64,000 nucleotides of DNA from Acidobacteriota bacterium (GTDB lineage Bacteria > Acidobacteriota > Terriglobia > Bryobacterales > Bryobacteraceae): assembly GCA_016213775.1 (NCBI GenBank), contig JACQZR010000039.1:1-64000 (forward strand). The letters run 5' to 3'. The position numbers were made by a program, and so were the translations under genes. Positions 9,652 through 17,420 of the stretch are shown piece by piece (positions within the stretch are counted from its first letter, which is position 1; each line of letters starts with the position of its first letter). The notes beneath the pieces were generated by a model that saw only the letters and a program-made list of their open reading frames with translations, was not told where the DNA came from and did no database searches.

Positions 9652-11531
9652 GCCGGCTGCCTCCTGATCTTCACGACGGTGATGTCGTCATTTTGTCCCC
9701 AGGCCTTTGCAGCGGCAGCGATCTCGGCGGCCGATCGTGTGCTGATCTCGCGAGTGTGGTCGAAGCCAAACAATTCGCCGGAAGTGTTTGCAGCTTCCAC
9801 CACTCCGTCGGAGACGAACGTGAGGCATTGGCCTTCAGGGATGGCGAGTAGCTGTTCAGCGTATTGCGCTTCAGGGTCGATGCCGAGGGGCAAGCCTCCC
9901 TCAATCGGAACCTCATCGCCCGAAAGGTAAGGTGGCGGATGTCCGGCACTGGCGATGGACACACTGCCATCGGCGCCGCATAGCGCCACGGCTGCGGTAA
10001 CGAAACCGCCATCGAGGCCGGCGCAGAGCGCACGATTCAACTCGCCAAGTATGGCGCCGGGTGCATCACTGCGGCGATTGCGCAACACCCCGGCCAGCAG
10101 CGAGACGATCATGGCAGCCTTCAGGCCCTTACCGCTGACGTCGCCCACGGCCACCAGGTGCGCACCGCTGTCGAGCGGAAACACCTGATAGAAGTCGCCA
10201 CCCACTTCGAGCGCGGGTTGATACACCGCTTCGATGGGCGATCCATCCGGGAGAGGGGGAAACAGGAGTTGCTGCACGGTGCGAGCCGCAGTCAGTTCGT
10301 CGGCAAGCCGCTGCTTCTCTCGCCGTTCGACCGCGATGCGGCGGATCAACAGCACCAGAATCGTGACGGAAACCGGGAGCCAGAGAAGATCTTCGCGCCA
10401 CACACGGTACGGCCCGACGTAGAACCATTCCTGAAAGACCAGCAGGTCTGTGAGGTAGCGGGACCACAGCTCGAAGTATCCGATGGCCTGCAAGAGAAGG
10501 ACAAAATGGAAGAGGTGGTCTGGAACCGCCTCGCGGCTCCGCGGGATGCGGCGCCAACTTTGCAGGACGAGCACGATCGCCAGGCAAGCGATAAAGAAGT
10601 TGGCCGAGTTACCCCCCAGCCGGATCTGCCAGTCGAACAGGATCGTCAGCGGCAGCACCAGCCAACCCGCCCAAATTGCGGCGTAGACCCAGCGGGAGCG
10701 GAAGCTGAGGGCGGTAGCTACGAACTGCACGAACAGCGGATACATCGAGCAACCGGCAATCGCTGAAAGCACGGCGACACCAACCCGGTTGTAAGGCTGG
10801 GAGTACGGCGTGATGATCAGGTTGTTGTAGATGGCATTGAAGGCGTAGACCAGCGAAGTAAGGCCGAACCAGCCGATCTCGCGCCGTTCCGGTTCGCTGC
10901 GCCATGCCACCAGGCTGAGGAGCGCAATCAGCAGGAACGCAGTGCCGAACATCAGGTTGAATGAGTGGATCTCGCGCCAGATGGTCATTTGCTCGGCGGC
11001 GGTGTGGAGTGGCGCGTCGCGCCGGAGCGTAATGAGATACGGCCCTTGATCCGCAATGTCAAAGACAGGCGGCGCCCAGAACACCCACCGCAGGCGCAGC
11101 GCGATCAGTAACTCTCCGCTGGGCGGAATCACTTCGGCTGGAATATCGAACGTGAGAGGGCCGGGAATATGCGCCTCAGAAAACGAGTCGAGGTCGCCGC
11201 TGGCGCCGATGCGCTTTCCGTTGATCCAGACTTCATAGACATCGGCGAATGTGCCGAGCGTCAGGGATAGTGGGTTGTGGAAGGACCCCGCAGGCAATTG
11301 GACGCTTCGCCGCAGCCAACGGCGGGTTATGGAGTATCTTTCCAACTCGGCGCTTCTGCGGCTTGGCAGGACGAGAGTGCGCCATCTTGTGTCATCGAAG
11401 GCGGGATCGGCGAACGCAGGATTGTCCTCGTCGATCGCACGCCACGATCCGCCGAGATCGACACGGAGTGCGTTCTGGCAGAGCGCCGGACCGGCAGTAG
11501 CGAGCAGTAGCAGGGCGAGGAGGCGTATCAT
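9648..11531 (-). CDS. Membrane sensor with SpoIIE-type PP2C phosphatase domain (paralogue 7)
   Basis: 627 residues, the longest array member. Signal peptide (MIRLLALLLLATAGPALCQ), ectodomain VDLGGSWRAIDEDNPAFADP with FDDTRWRTLVLP and YEVWINGKRIGASG, seven hydrophobic helices, coiled linker (EKQRLADELTAARTVQQLL), PP2C with VGGDFYQV, GDVSGKGLKAAM, SDGVVEA and GQNDDITVV. It is the first full-length member in transcription order. It starts in an ATGA overlap with the deleted paralogue 8, using GGAGG 5 bases upstream. Confidence 0.88.
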   Translation of the reverse strand: MIRLLALLLLATAGPALCQNALRVDLGGSWRAIDEDNPAFADPAFDDTRWRTLVLPSRRSAELERYSITRRWLRRSVQLPAGSFHNPLSLTLGTFADVYEVWINGKRIGASGDLDSFSEAHIPGPLTFDIPAEVIPPSGELLIALRLRWVFWAPPVFDIADQGPYLITLRRDAPLHTAAEQMTIWREIHSFNLMFGTAFLLIALLSLVAWRSEPERREIGWFGLTSLVYAFNAIYNNLIITPYSQPYNRVGVAVLSAIAGCSMYPLFVQFVATALSFRSRWVYAAIWAGWLVLPLTILFDWQIRLGGNSANFFIACLAIVLVLQSWRRIPRSREAVPDHLFHFVLLLQAIGYFELWSRYLTDLLVFQEWFYVGPYRVWREDLLWLPVSVTILVLLIRRIAVERREKQRLADELTAARTVQQLLFPPLPDGSPIEAVYQPALEVGGDFYQVFPLDSGAHLVAVGDVSGKGLKAAMIVSLLAGVLRNRRSDAPGAILGELNRALCAGLDGGFVTAAVALCGADGSVSIASAGHPPPYLSGDEVPIEGGLPLGIDPEAQYAEQLLAIPEGQCLTFVSDGVVEAANTSGELFGFDHTREISTRSAAEIAAAAKAWGQNDDITVVKIRRQPA

Positions 11532-12181
11532 CCCGCCCTCCGAATCGTGACTACCGTGATGTCGTCGTTCCGGCCCCAGGCTTTTGCCGATTCGGCGATT
11601 CCCGGGGTGGACATCCGGCTGATCTCGCGTGTCCGTTCAAAGCCGAACAACGCGCCCTTCGGGTTAGCCGCCTCCACGACTCCGTCCGATACCACGGTGA
11701 AACAGTCTCCCTGGGCGACGTTTTCCGCGCAGACGGCATCCACAGTAATACCCAATGCAAGGCCGGGCTCGACCGCCAATGCGCGGCCGTTTCCGTAGGG
11801 CGCCAGATGCCCGGCGCATGTTCGTGGCAGGGACAGAGAAGTTTGTGCGTTGGGCTCTCCCCGTTGGCCCGCACGTTCGATCCTGATTCCGTTGCAGTAG
11901 ACTACGTAGGTCTCGGCGAATGTTCCGAGAGTCAAGGTGAGCTGTGATGTATCGACCCACTCCGGCAGCGTCACCTGCCGGCGCAGCCAACTTACTCCGT
12001 TGGGCGGCGACTCGAGAGTCGGCAGGTTCACGCGCTGCCATGCGTAGCCGTCAAATCCCGACTGCGCAAACGCGGTATCGTCTCTCGTCTTCGGGCGCCA
12101 CTCGCCGCTGAGGTCGAGATGGAGCGCAGATTGCGCGCCCACCGGAATCGCGAACGCCGGCACCAGCCATATGCGGCTCAT
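11528..12181 (-). pseudogene. Internally deleted sensor-PP2C paralogue 8, first in the array
   Basis: About 217 residues from MSRIW; an in-frame ATG at 12226 is the alternative start and neither has a clear Shine-Dalgarno. It keeps a signal peptide and about 100 residues of ectodomain (LDLSGEWRPKTRDD, then YVVYCNGIRIERAG). It then jumps, near 11818, straight to the second half of the PP2C domain (AGHLAPY, SDGVVEA, NDDITVV). The whole membrane region and the motifs VGGDF and GDVSGKG are gone, so it cannot be an active membrane phosphatase. The reading frame survives the deletion, as does the GGAGG-ATGA coupling to paralogue 7. Confidence 0.8.
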
Positions 12182-12305
12182 GAGTGGCGGGCAAACCCGC
12201 AGTCGATGGATTCCCAGGTTTTGCATGGAGCAGCCCCCTGAGCGCTCTGCACGTCAACCGGAGTGAAACTGCCCGCCATGCACCCGGTCATCGCGCGCCC
12301 GGTGT

Positions 12306-12650
12306 TTAGCCCACCGCCTCGCGCGCCGCGGTTTCGTCGGCATGCAGAGACGTATACTTGGCGAGGCCGAGCATGGTGAACACCTTCACGAAATGCGCGG
12401 AGAGGCCAAAGCAAACTACTTTCTGCGATGCCTTGTTCGCAGCCATCAGCAACTGAATCACCAGGGCGATGCCGCTCGAATTCAGATAGGGCACCTTAGA
12501 GAAATCCAAGAGAATCTTTTTCGTTGCGGCGTTCAGCGCGCGATACTTGCCCAGCACCGCCTCTTCGGAATGGCTGGTGATGTCACCTTCAAACCGCAGT
12601 ACTGCGAGATCCCCGTTCTCGTCAACCTTCGTCTTCGTTTGCGTCACCAT
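12306..12650 (-). CDS. STAS-domain anti-sigma factor antagonist
   Basis: 114 residues from ATG at 12650, two bases after the stop of the HATPase gene, with AAGGA 7 bases upstream; a TTG at 12656 is the weaker alternative. A single STAS domain fills the protein. The conserved switch segment PYLNSSGIALVIQLL carries the serine normally phosphorylated by the partner kinase. Unphosphorylated STAS antagonists bind the kinase and release its target; PP2C phosphatases reset them. With a kinase upstream and eight phosphatase genes downstream, this is a natural substrate of the array, which is inference. Confidence 0.9.
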   Translation of the reverse strand: MVTQTKTKVDENGDLAVLRFEGDITSHSEEAVLGKYRALNAATKKILLDFSKVPYLNSSGIALVIQLLMAANKASQKVVCFGLSAHFVKVFTMLGLAKYTSLHADETAAREAVG

Positions 12651-12652
12651 AA

Positions 12653-13096
12653 TCAATCAGTCCTTGCTTCCGCATTCAAATGAATTACCAGCCGTGCATA
12701 ACTGCCCGACTGCTCGCTTACGTACTCCACTTCGTCCACCAGCGCCTGAATCAGGAACATTCCCATTCCTCGCGGTGTTTCTTCGCCCGCCATTTTACGG
12801 TCGATATCCGGCACGTGCGCCACTTTGTGAACGCCTGCACCCTGATCGCGGATCTTCACTTCCAGCGACTCATCCTCAATTGACAGTGTCACCACCACAC
12901 CCAGATTCTCGTTGAGCTTATTCCCATGTTCGATCGCATTGATGCAAGCCTCCGCTACGGCTGTCTTGAGATCGTCGACGCGGTCCGGACTGAAACCCAT
13001 CAGTTCGGCCACGCTGGCCGCGGTGTACATTGCCACCTTTTCAAAACCCAAACGCGTAGGAAGCCGCAATTCTGTAACGATCGGATCTACGATCAC
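12653..13096 (-). CDS. HATPase_c anti-sigma-type serine kinase (RsbW/SpoIIAB-like)
   Basis: 147 residues starting at GTG in a GTGA overlap with the GAF-PP2C gene, GGAGG 6 bases upstream. A GHKL ATPase domain spans the protein: N box EACINAIEHGN about 49-59, G1 motif DQGAG, G2 motif RGMGMFLI. Kinases of this type phosphorylate STAS proteins and sequester a sigma factor or another regulator. No sigma factor gene is present here, so the target may be encoded elsewhere or may not be a sigma factor. It sits between a dedicated phosphatase and a STAS antagonist, the usual partner-switching order. Confidence 0.9.
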   Translation of the reverse strand: MIVDPIVTELRLPTRLGFEKVAMYTAASVAELMGFSPDRVDDLKTAVAEACINAIEHGNKLNENLGVVVTLSIEDESLEVKIRDQGAGVHKVAHVPDIDRKMAGEETPRGMGMFLIQALVDEVEYVSEQSGSYARLVIHLNAEARTD

Positions 13097-14280
13097 TGAA
13101 CCCCTCCCCGGTATAAATAGAGCGCGGTCATATCATCGGTCTGGCGGGCATTTCCTGAGAAACGCGCTAATACAGCCCAGATGTGATCGAGCAGATGATC
13201 GTTGGGCTTGTCCGCAAGTAGTCCCTGCAACCGTTCCTCCCCAAACTCTTCATCGCCCTGGAAAACCTCGGTGAGGCCATCCGTGTACAGGAGCAGTTGC
13301 TCTCCTTCGGCAATCGTGAACGTCTCCGTCTCGTAGGTGCGCCCAGGTAGCATTCCCAGCGGCGGCCCACTGGCGCCAATTGTCCGGACACCCGTCGCCC
13401 CTTTGAGAAACGCCGGATTGTGACCGCTATTCACCATATCCACACGATGCGTTTGCCGGTCCAGACAGAGCAGGATCGCGGTGACATAACGGCGTCGCGC
13501 CTCTATGCCCTCCTGCCAGTGCAGTGTGTTCAACCGCCCCGCGATTTCATGGAGCGACAAACCCGCTCCGCTCATCGCCCGAAAGCTGGAGCGAAATGTC
13601 ATGCTGATCATTGCGGACGCCAGCCCTTTGCCGGCGACATCGGCCAGCACCATCATCAGCCGGCCATCTTCCAACGGAATCACGTCGACATAATCGCCAC
13701 CCACCTCGTAGCAGGTTGTGGAGCGAAGGGCCAGCGAGTATCCGGGCACCTCTGGAACGGACTGCGGCAGCAAGCTTCGCTGGATGGCGCGCGCCGCGTC
13801 CAAATCCGCGCGCACCCGTTCCCATTCGATCATTCGCTCGTGGTGTTGGGCGTTCCCTATCGCCAGGGCAGCCTGATGCGCCAACCCTTCGAGGAAATCG
13901 GCTTCTTCAAAGGAAAGCGCCGCCGGGCGGTAGGTCACGAGATGTGCGATCGTCTCGCCGCGCTCGCCGGTCAACGGCGCACTCACATATCCCGTCATGT
14001 CTACACAGTCCGTCCACCGTGTCCAATCGTCGGGGACACACCCGTGGACGTGATTGCCGCGCGTGCCAAGCCGTCCCCCGGTGAGCGCGAAAAACGCACC
14101 CTCAGCCTCCAGCTCTTTGGCTGCGATCTCCAGCGTCATCGCCAGCACTTCGTCCAGCCGGATGGTAGAGTGCACACGCCGTGATGCCTCCAGCAGCCCC
14201 TGCACGCGGGCCAGTTTCTGCTGCAGTTCTACGATCTCGTTCCCTCCCGTCGTCGAAGGCATTGCCTTAGTTTCTCTCAT
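13093..14280 (-). CDS. GAF-domain SpoIIE-type PP2C phosphatase (RsbU/RsbP-like)
   Basis: 395 residues, soluble. Short coiled coil about 15-35 (VELQQKLARVQGLLEASRR), GAF-like domain about 36-155, linker, PP2C domain about 190-393 with VGGDYVDV, LADVAGKGLASAM, TDGLTEV and QTDDMTALYL. The motifs (AGKG instead of SGKG, TDG instead of SDG) differ from the membrane array, so it is a separate branch. ATG follows directly on the TAA of the upstream STAS gene; an internal ATG at 14262 is preceded by AAGG. Likely the cytoplasmic phosphatase of the core switch, with the GAF domain as sensor. Confidence 0.9.
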   Translation of the reverse strand: MRETKAMPSTTGGNEIVELQQKLARVQGLLEASRRVHSTIRLDEVLAMTLEIAAKELEAEGAFFALTGGRLGTRGNHVHGCVPDDWTRWTDCVDMTGYVSAPLTGERGETIAHLVTYRPAALSFEEADFLEGLAHQAALAIGNAQHHERMIEWERVRADLDAARAIQRSLLPQSVPEVPGYSLALRSTTCYEVGGDYVDVIPLEDGRLMMVLADVAGKGLASAMISMTFRSSFRAMSGAGLSLHEIAGRLNTLHWQEGIEARRRYVTAILLCLDRQTHRVDMVNSGHNPAFLKGATGVRTIGASGPPLGMLPGRTYETETFTIAEGEQLLLYTDGLTEVFQGDEEFGEERLQGLLADKPNDHLLDHIWAVLARFSGNARQTDDMTALYLYRGGVQ

Positions 14281-14637
14281 TTACAGTTGTTCGTGCTCTG
14301 AAAAAGCAGCCAGTGCCGACGCTTCGTCCGGAAAAACTTCGAAGGTGGCGTAGAGCTTCGTAATCTGGAGCAGTGTGCCGATGCGATCCTGGGGACGCAT
14401 CAGCTTCATCTGTCTCATTCTGGAAGAGGCCGATGCATAGGAACCGACCAGTTCCCCCAACCCCGCGCTGTCCATGTACCCGAGACCTGCCAGGTCGAGC
14501 AGCAGGTCGTTGCCTTCTTCCAGGGACTTGCGCACCGCCGTACGCAACAACCCCGTCCCGTCACCAAGTACCAGGCGTCCAGCCAGAGTCAAGATCTCAA
14601 TACCGTCCCGCTTGCGGCTGCTGATTGTGAATGACAT
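14281..14637 (-). CDS. STAS-domain protein, first gene of the switch operon
   Basis: 118 residues from MSFTISSRKRDG. An in-frame ATG at 14715 would add 26 low-complexity residues and falls inside the palindrome region, so the shorter start is preferred; neither has a good Shine-Dalgarno. The STAS fold is clear, with GYMDSAGLGELVGSYA around the conserved phospho-acceptor serine. A second STAS antagonist in one operon suggests either two targets or a relay like RsbS/RsbV. It directly abuts the GAF-PP2C gene (TAAATG). Confidence 0.87.
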   Translation of the reverse strand: MSFTISSRKRDGIEILTLAGRLVLGDGTGLLRTAVRKSLEEGNDLLLDLAGLGYMDSAGLGELVGSYASASSRMRQMKLMRPQDRIGTLLQITKLYATFEVFPDEASALAAFSEHEQL

Positions 14638-14650
14638 CGGCTGAGTTTGT

Positions 14651-14664
14651 GCAATTCCCTGCCC
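14651..14664 (-). promoter_or_regulatory. Possible sigma-54 promoter (GG-N10-GC) for the switch operon
   Basis: On the minus strand CGGGCAGGGAATTGCA has GG at 14664-14663 and GC at 14652-14651 with exactly 10 bases between, and the -12 part TTGCA is perfect. The -24 part is only partly like TGGCACG. The predicted start would lie about 2 bases before the ATG at 14637, implying a nearly leaderless message, which weakens the call. The divergent gene encodes a sigma-54 activator, which supports it. Confidence 0.3.
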
Positions 14665-14709
14665 GTCTGCAAGTGATTGTTTCTTCGTAGCACTTCCGGT
14701 ACCCGTAGC

Positions 14710-14746
14710 ATCCATAGGATAATGGCGCTATCCAAATGGATAATGG
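14710..14746. promoter_or_regulatory. Paired palindromes between the switch operon and the sigma-54 activator
   Basis: ATCC-ATA-GGAT lies at 14710-14720 and TATCCA-AA-TGGATA at 14729-14742. GGATAATGG occurs at 14717-14725 and again at 14738-14746, an offset of 21 bases, two helical turns. Twin dyads on the same helix face, 70-105 bases upstream of the possible sigma-54 promoter, fit an enhancer site for the divergent activator. The second dyad overlaps the start codon of that activator gene, which would also allow self-control. Confidence 0.5.
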
Positions 14747-16100
14747 CCAGCACACTCTGCTTCTCAACGCATCCGTGTTGGTCTTTCTATTTCGCGCTCT
14801 AGCCGGCACACGACCTGGTCCCAATCGCAAGGACATCGCCCGCCAGTTGCTGAGCCTGCTGGGCGAATTCGTCAAGTTCGAGTCAGGTGAGGTGGTGATT
14901 GCGTCGGACGAGACCGATCCCTCCGTCGAACCCGGGATCTGGCGTCACTTGATCGAACAGGGTCCGCTACAGACTTCCGAGGTCACGGCGGTTCCGCTGT
15001 ACGCCAAGGGAGAACTGGCAGGCGCTTTGGTTCTCCGCCGATCGACAGCTTCCATGGATACCCTAAGTGCGATTGCCAGTCTGGCTTCGGTGGCCATCGA
15101 GAGCGCCAAGGAAATCGAACGGCTCCGCGAGGATAATGCCGCTCTCGAGCGCAAGCTGACGACCAAGGGCGGCATCCTCGGCGATAGTCCACTGATGCGT
15201 CAGCTCCTCGACCGCATCGAGCGCGTCGCTCAGCGGGACACGACGGTGCTCATCCAGGGCGAAACCGGAACCGGCAAGGAGCTCGTCGCCCGACTCATTC
15301 ATCGCGCGAGTCCACGCACCGCCGCCCCGTTTGTCGCCATCAACTGCGCCGCCATTGCCGACACGTTGCTCGAAAGCGAGCTGTCCGGTCATGAGAAGGG
15401 GGCTTTCACTGGAGCCACTTCGCTCAAGCCCGGCAAAATCGAGATGGCGAACGGCGGCACGTTGTTTCTCGACGAAATTGGAGAACTGGCGCCCGGACTG
15501 CAAGCTAAACTGCTACGCGTCCTTCAGCAACGCGAATTGGAGCGGGTCGGCGCAACGCGCTCCATCAAGATCGACGTTCGCATTGTCGCCGCCACCAATC
15601 GCGACCTCGCCGATCATGTTCGGCTCGGACACTTCCGGCAGGATCTCTTTCACCGGCTCAATGTCGTCACTTTGCGTACGCCCCCTCTTCGGGAACGCAA
15701 AGAAGACATCGCCATGCTCGCTCAACATTTTCTGACGCAGTTCGGGTCGAGTTGGCAATTGTCACCAGAGGCGCTGCATTGCCTGCAATCCCACGATTGG
15801 CCGGGCAACGTGCGGGAGATGGAAAACGCCATCGAATACGCGGTCGCGCTCGGCGACGGGCCTGTCATCGGGCCGGCTGATCTGCCAGAAAGCCTCTGGA
15901 GCGCTACGCCTGCGAATGAGTGCATTGCGTTTCAGGTCACGGTGCAGGACGCTAAGCGAGAGTGTATCGTGCACGCTTACCAGCAATCCGGCGGCGATTA
16001 CAAAGGCGCTGCGTCCCTTCTCGGACTGCACCCAAATTACCTCCTTCGCCTCGTCCGGACGCTGGGACTAAAGGAAGCCGTCAAGAACCATGTCGCTTGA
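14736..16100 (+). CDS. Sigma-54-dependent transcriptional activator, GAF-AAA-Fis type
   Basis: 454 residues. GAF-like domain about 25-125, coiled linker 124-142, AAA+ domain with Walker A GETGTGKE 175-182, sigma-54 contact loop GAFTGA 222-227, Walker [11 protein letters not shown] 241-250 and arginine-finger region FRQDLFHRL about 300-308, then a Fis-type helix-turn-helix in the last 45 residues ([24 protein letters not shown]). ATG at 14736 is the only ATG before the upstream in-frame stop; its ribosome-binding site is poor. It is divergent from the switch operon and overlaps a STAS gene, so the activator and the partner switch appear to be one regulatory unit. The signal is unknown. Confidence 0.9.
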   Translation: MDNGQHTLLLNASVLVFLFRALAGTRPGPNRKDIARQLLSLLGEFVKFESGEVVIASDETDPSVEPGIWRHLIEQGPLQTSEVTAVPLYAKGELAGALVLRRSTASMDTLSAIASLASVAIESAKEIERLREDNAALERKLTTKGGILGDSPLMRQLLDRIERVAQRDTTVLIQGETGTGKELVARLIHRASPRTAAPFVAINCAAIADTLLESELSGHEKGAFTGATSLKPGKIEMANGGTLFLDEIGELAPGLQAKLLRVLQQRELERVGATRSIKIDVRIVAATNRDLADHVRLGHFRQDLFHRLNVVTLRTPPLRERKEDIAMLAQHFLTQFGSSWQLSPEALHCLQSHDWPGNVREMENAIEYAVALGDGPVIGPADLPESLWSATPANECIAFQVTVQDAKRECIVHAYQQSGGDYKGAASLLGLHPNYLLRLVRTLGLKEAVKNHVA

Positions 16101-16449
16101 TTTTCACATCGGGTCCTTGCGCGATGGCACGCTGGAGATACGCCTGATGGGGGCGCTCACGCTCGGACCGCGCCTTCGCCGCTGGGCCGTCGATGTGTCG
16201 GAGTGCATCACATCAAAACGGCCATCAGTGCTGTTCCTGGACGTCTCTGGACTGACCGCCATTGACAGCGCCGGACTAGGCGAATTGGTGATCCTCTTCA
16301 CAGCCGGCAGCGAACGGGACTGCCGCCTTGTCCTGGTCAATCCGCCGGCTCGCATCAGCCATTTGCTGACTACCACCAAGCTCGACGGTCTTCTGCCTCA
16401 GGCGGAGGATCTCGACGCAGCCCGCCGGATCGTACTCGAACGTCCTTAA
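16090..16449 (+). CDS. STAS-domain protein overlapping the sigma-54 activator gene
   Basis: 119 residues, starting 11 bases inside the activator gene, so translation is probably coupled. A STAS domain is evident (VLFLDVSGLTAIDSAGLGEL, the switch serine within IDSAG) and it matches the first STAS of the opposite operon in this motif. It is the third STAS protein of the locus. It could tune the activator directly or be another substrate of the phosphatases; the sequence does not decide this. Confidence 0.85.
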   Translation: MSLDFHIGSLRDGTLEIRLMGALTLGPRLRRWAVDVSECITSKRPSVLFLDVSGLTAIDSAGLGELVILFTAGSERDCRLVLVNPPARISHLLTTTKLDGLLPQAEDLDAARRIVLERP

Positions 16450-16505
16450 GAAAGCGGCGTCTCCACTTCTTGTAGCGCCCTGAATCGTGCCGGTATTGAG
16501 ATCGA

Positions 16506-16733
16506 TCACGCGCAGGTCGAGTTCGTCGCGCACCCAGCGTGCAGGTCGAGCAGCGCAGTCAACGAGCGTCGCCAGGCTTCACAGCGATGTGGCCAGTCAA
16601 CGACAACGTAGTAATGCCCACTTCCCCCTGCAGCTTCTGACCGGCGGCGGGCATCGAGAGCAGCCCGCAGAGCATCGCTCGCCGGGATGGTGATGGGAAT
16701 GGACGTCGCATACGGCTCAGTGCGGGCGTTCAA
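16506..16733 (-). pseudogene. Fragment of an unrecognised gene
   Basis: An open frame of 75 residues begins with ATG overlapping the end of the PhoD remnant. It contains GGSGHYYVVVDWPHRCEAWRRSL and LTALLDLHAG. A second minus frame just downstream (from about 16533) reads DELDLRVIDLNTGTIQGAT, which looks like its continuation after a frameshift. The two together may be the worn remains of one short gene. I do not recognise the family. Confidence 0.3.
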
Positions 16734-17262
16734 CTGTGAAGCGATGAAACGGTTTCAGATCGTTCAAATGCTCTTCCGGTTCATCCATCTTCCAACTGAA
16801 GAACTGCACCTCCGCCCGGTCTTCCGTAAAGTCGATGATGGAGAACCCATTCTTTTCCAGCGGCTTCAAACCTTCCGCGTTTTCCAATCCGGTCGGAGTC
16901 CGCGGCGGTGTGCCGCGCCATGCAGAAGGCCAAGCCTTCGGCCCGGTGCTGATCGGCCCCGTCAACACCGTCGTGATCGGGTTCCGGCTGAAGTCGAGCT
17001 GTCCATACCGCCGGATCCTGCCCTCGGCCAGAGCATGCAGATCGCCGCTGAGAAACAGTGGACTGCGCTGCATCGACGGGGCTGCCTGAAGCAGGCGATC
17101 GTGCTGCAATCTCCACCCTTGCTGCCACCAATACTTCGGTTTCGCGAGGCCGAGTTTCCTTGGGCACGCGCGACAAGTTACCCAGCATTGCTTTCCAAAA
17201 TGACCCAGGCAGCCTGTAACTGGGCCATGAGCCACGGCCCTGCCGGCCAAGGACAGTGGCAC
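16717..17262 (-). pseudogene. PhoD-like alkaline phosphatase, C-terminal remnant
   Basis: From about 17150 to 16717 the frame reads like the C-terminal part of PhoD/metallophosphatase-type proteins: WWQQGWRLQHDRLLQ, APSMQRSPLFLSGDLHA, LDFSRNPITTVLTGPISTGP, GWPSA-like PKAWPSAWRGTPPRTPTGLE, then LEKNGFSIIDFTEDRAEV. The SGDLHA segment is the conserved metal-binding histidine region. The N-terminal two thirds of a normal protein are missing and the residues before about 17150 look non-coding, so it is a 5'-truncated pseudogene. No terminal repeats or transposase explain the truncation. Confidence 0.7.
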
Positions 17263-17396
17263 TGGCGAGATCCCAACGTCAGTTGTCCGATACAGTTGAT
17301 TTCACAGTACGAAGAATTACTGGCCCAACCCATTACGCATCAATACTTTGGCTCTCAGCAACTGCCAGCCGACTGCTATTTGTTCAAAAAAATTCC

Positions 17397-17420
17397 GGCC
17401 GCGCGTTGCGCGGCCTTTTT
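17397..17420 (+). terminator. Rho-independent terminator without an obvious gene
   Basis: GGCCGCGC, loop GTT, GCGCGGCC, then TTTTT, preceded by a run of seven A at 17386-17392. A perfect 8-base-pair GC stem with an immediate T run is a textbook terminator for plus-strand transcription. The nearest plus-strand gene ends about 950 bases upstream, so it may end an unrecognised transcript or be left over from a lost gene. Confidence 0.75.

Noticed and set aside
12182-12305. Promoter between the STAS gene and the array
   Set aside because: TTGACG is present on the minus strand but no -10 lies at the right distance; read-through from the switch operon is simpler.
13420-14184. 254-residue plus-strand frame
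   Set aside because: It is the complement of the GAF-PP2C phosphatase gene.
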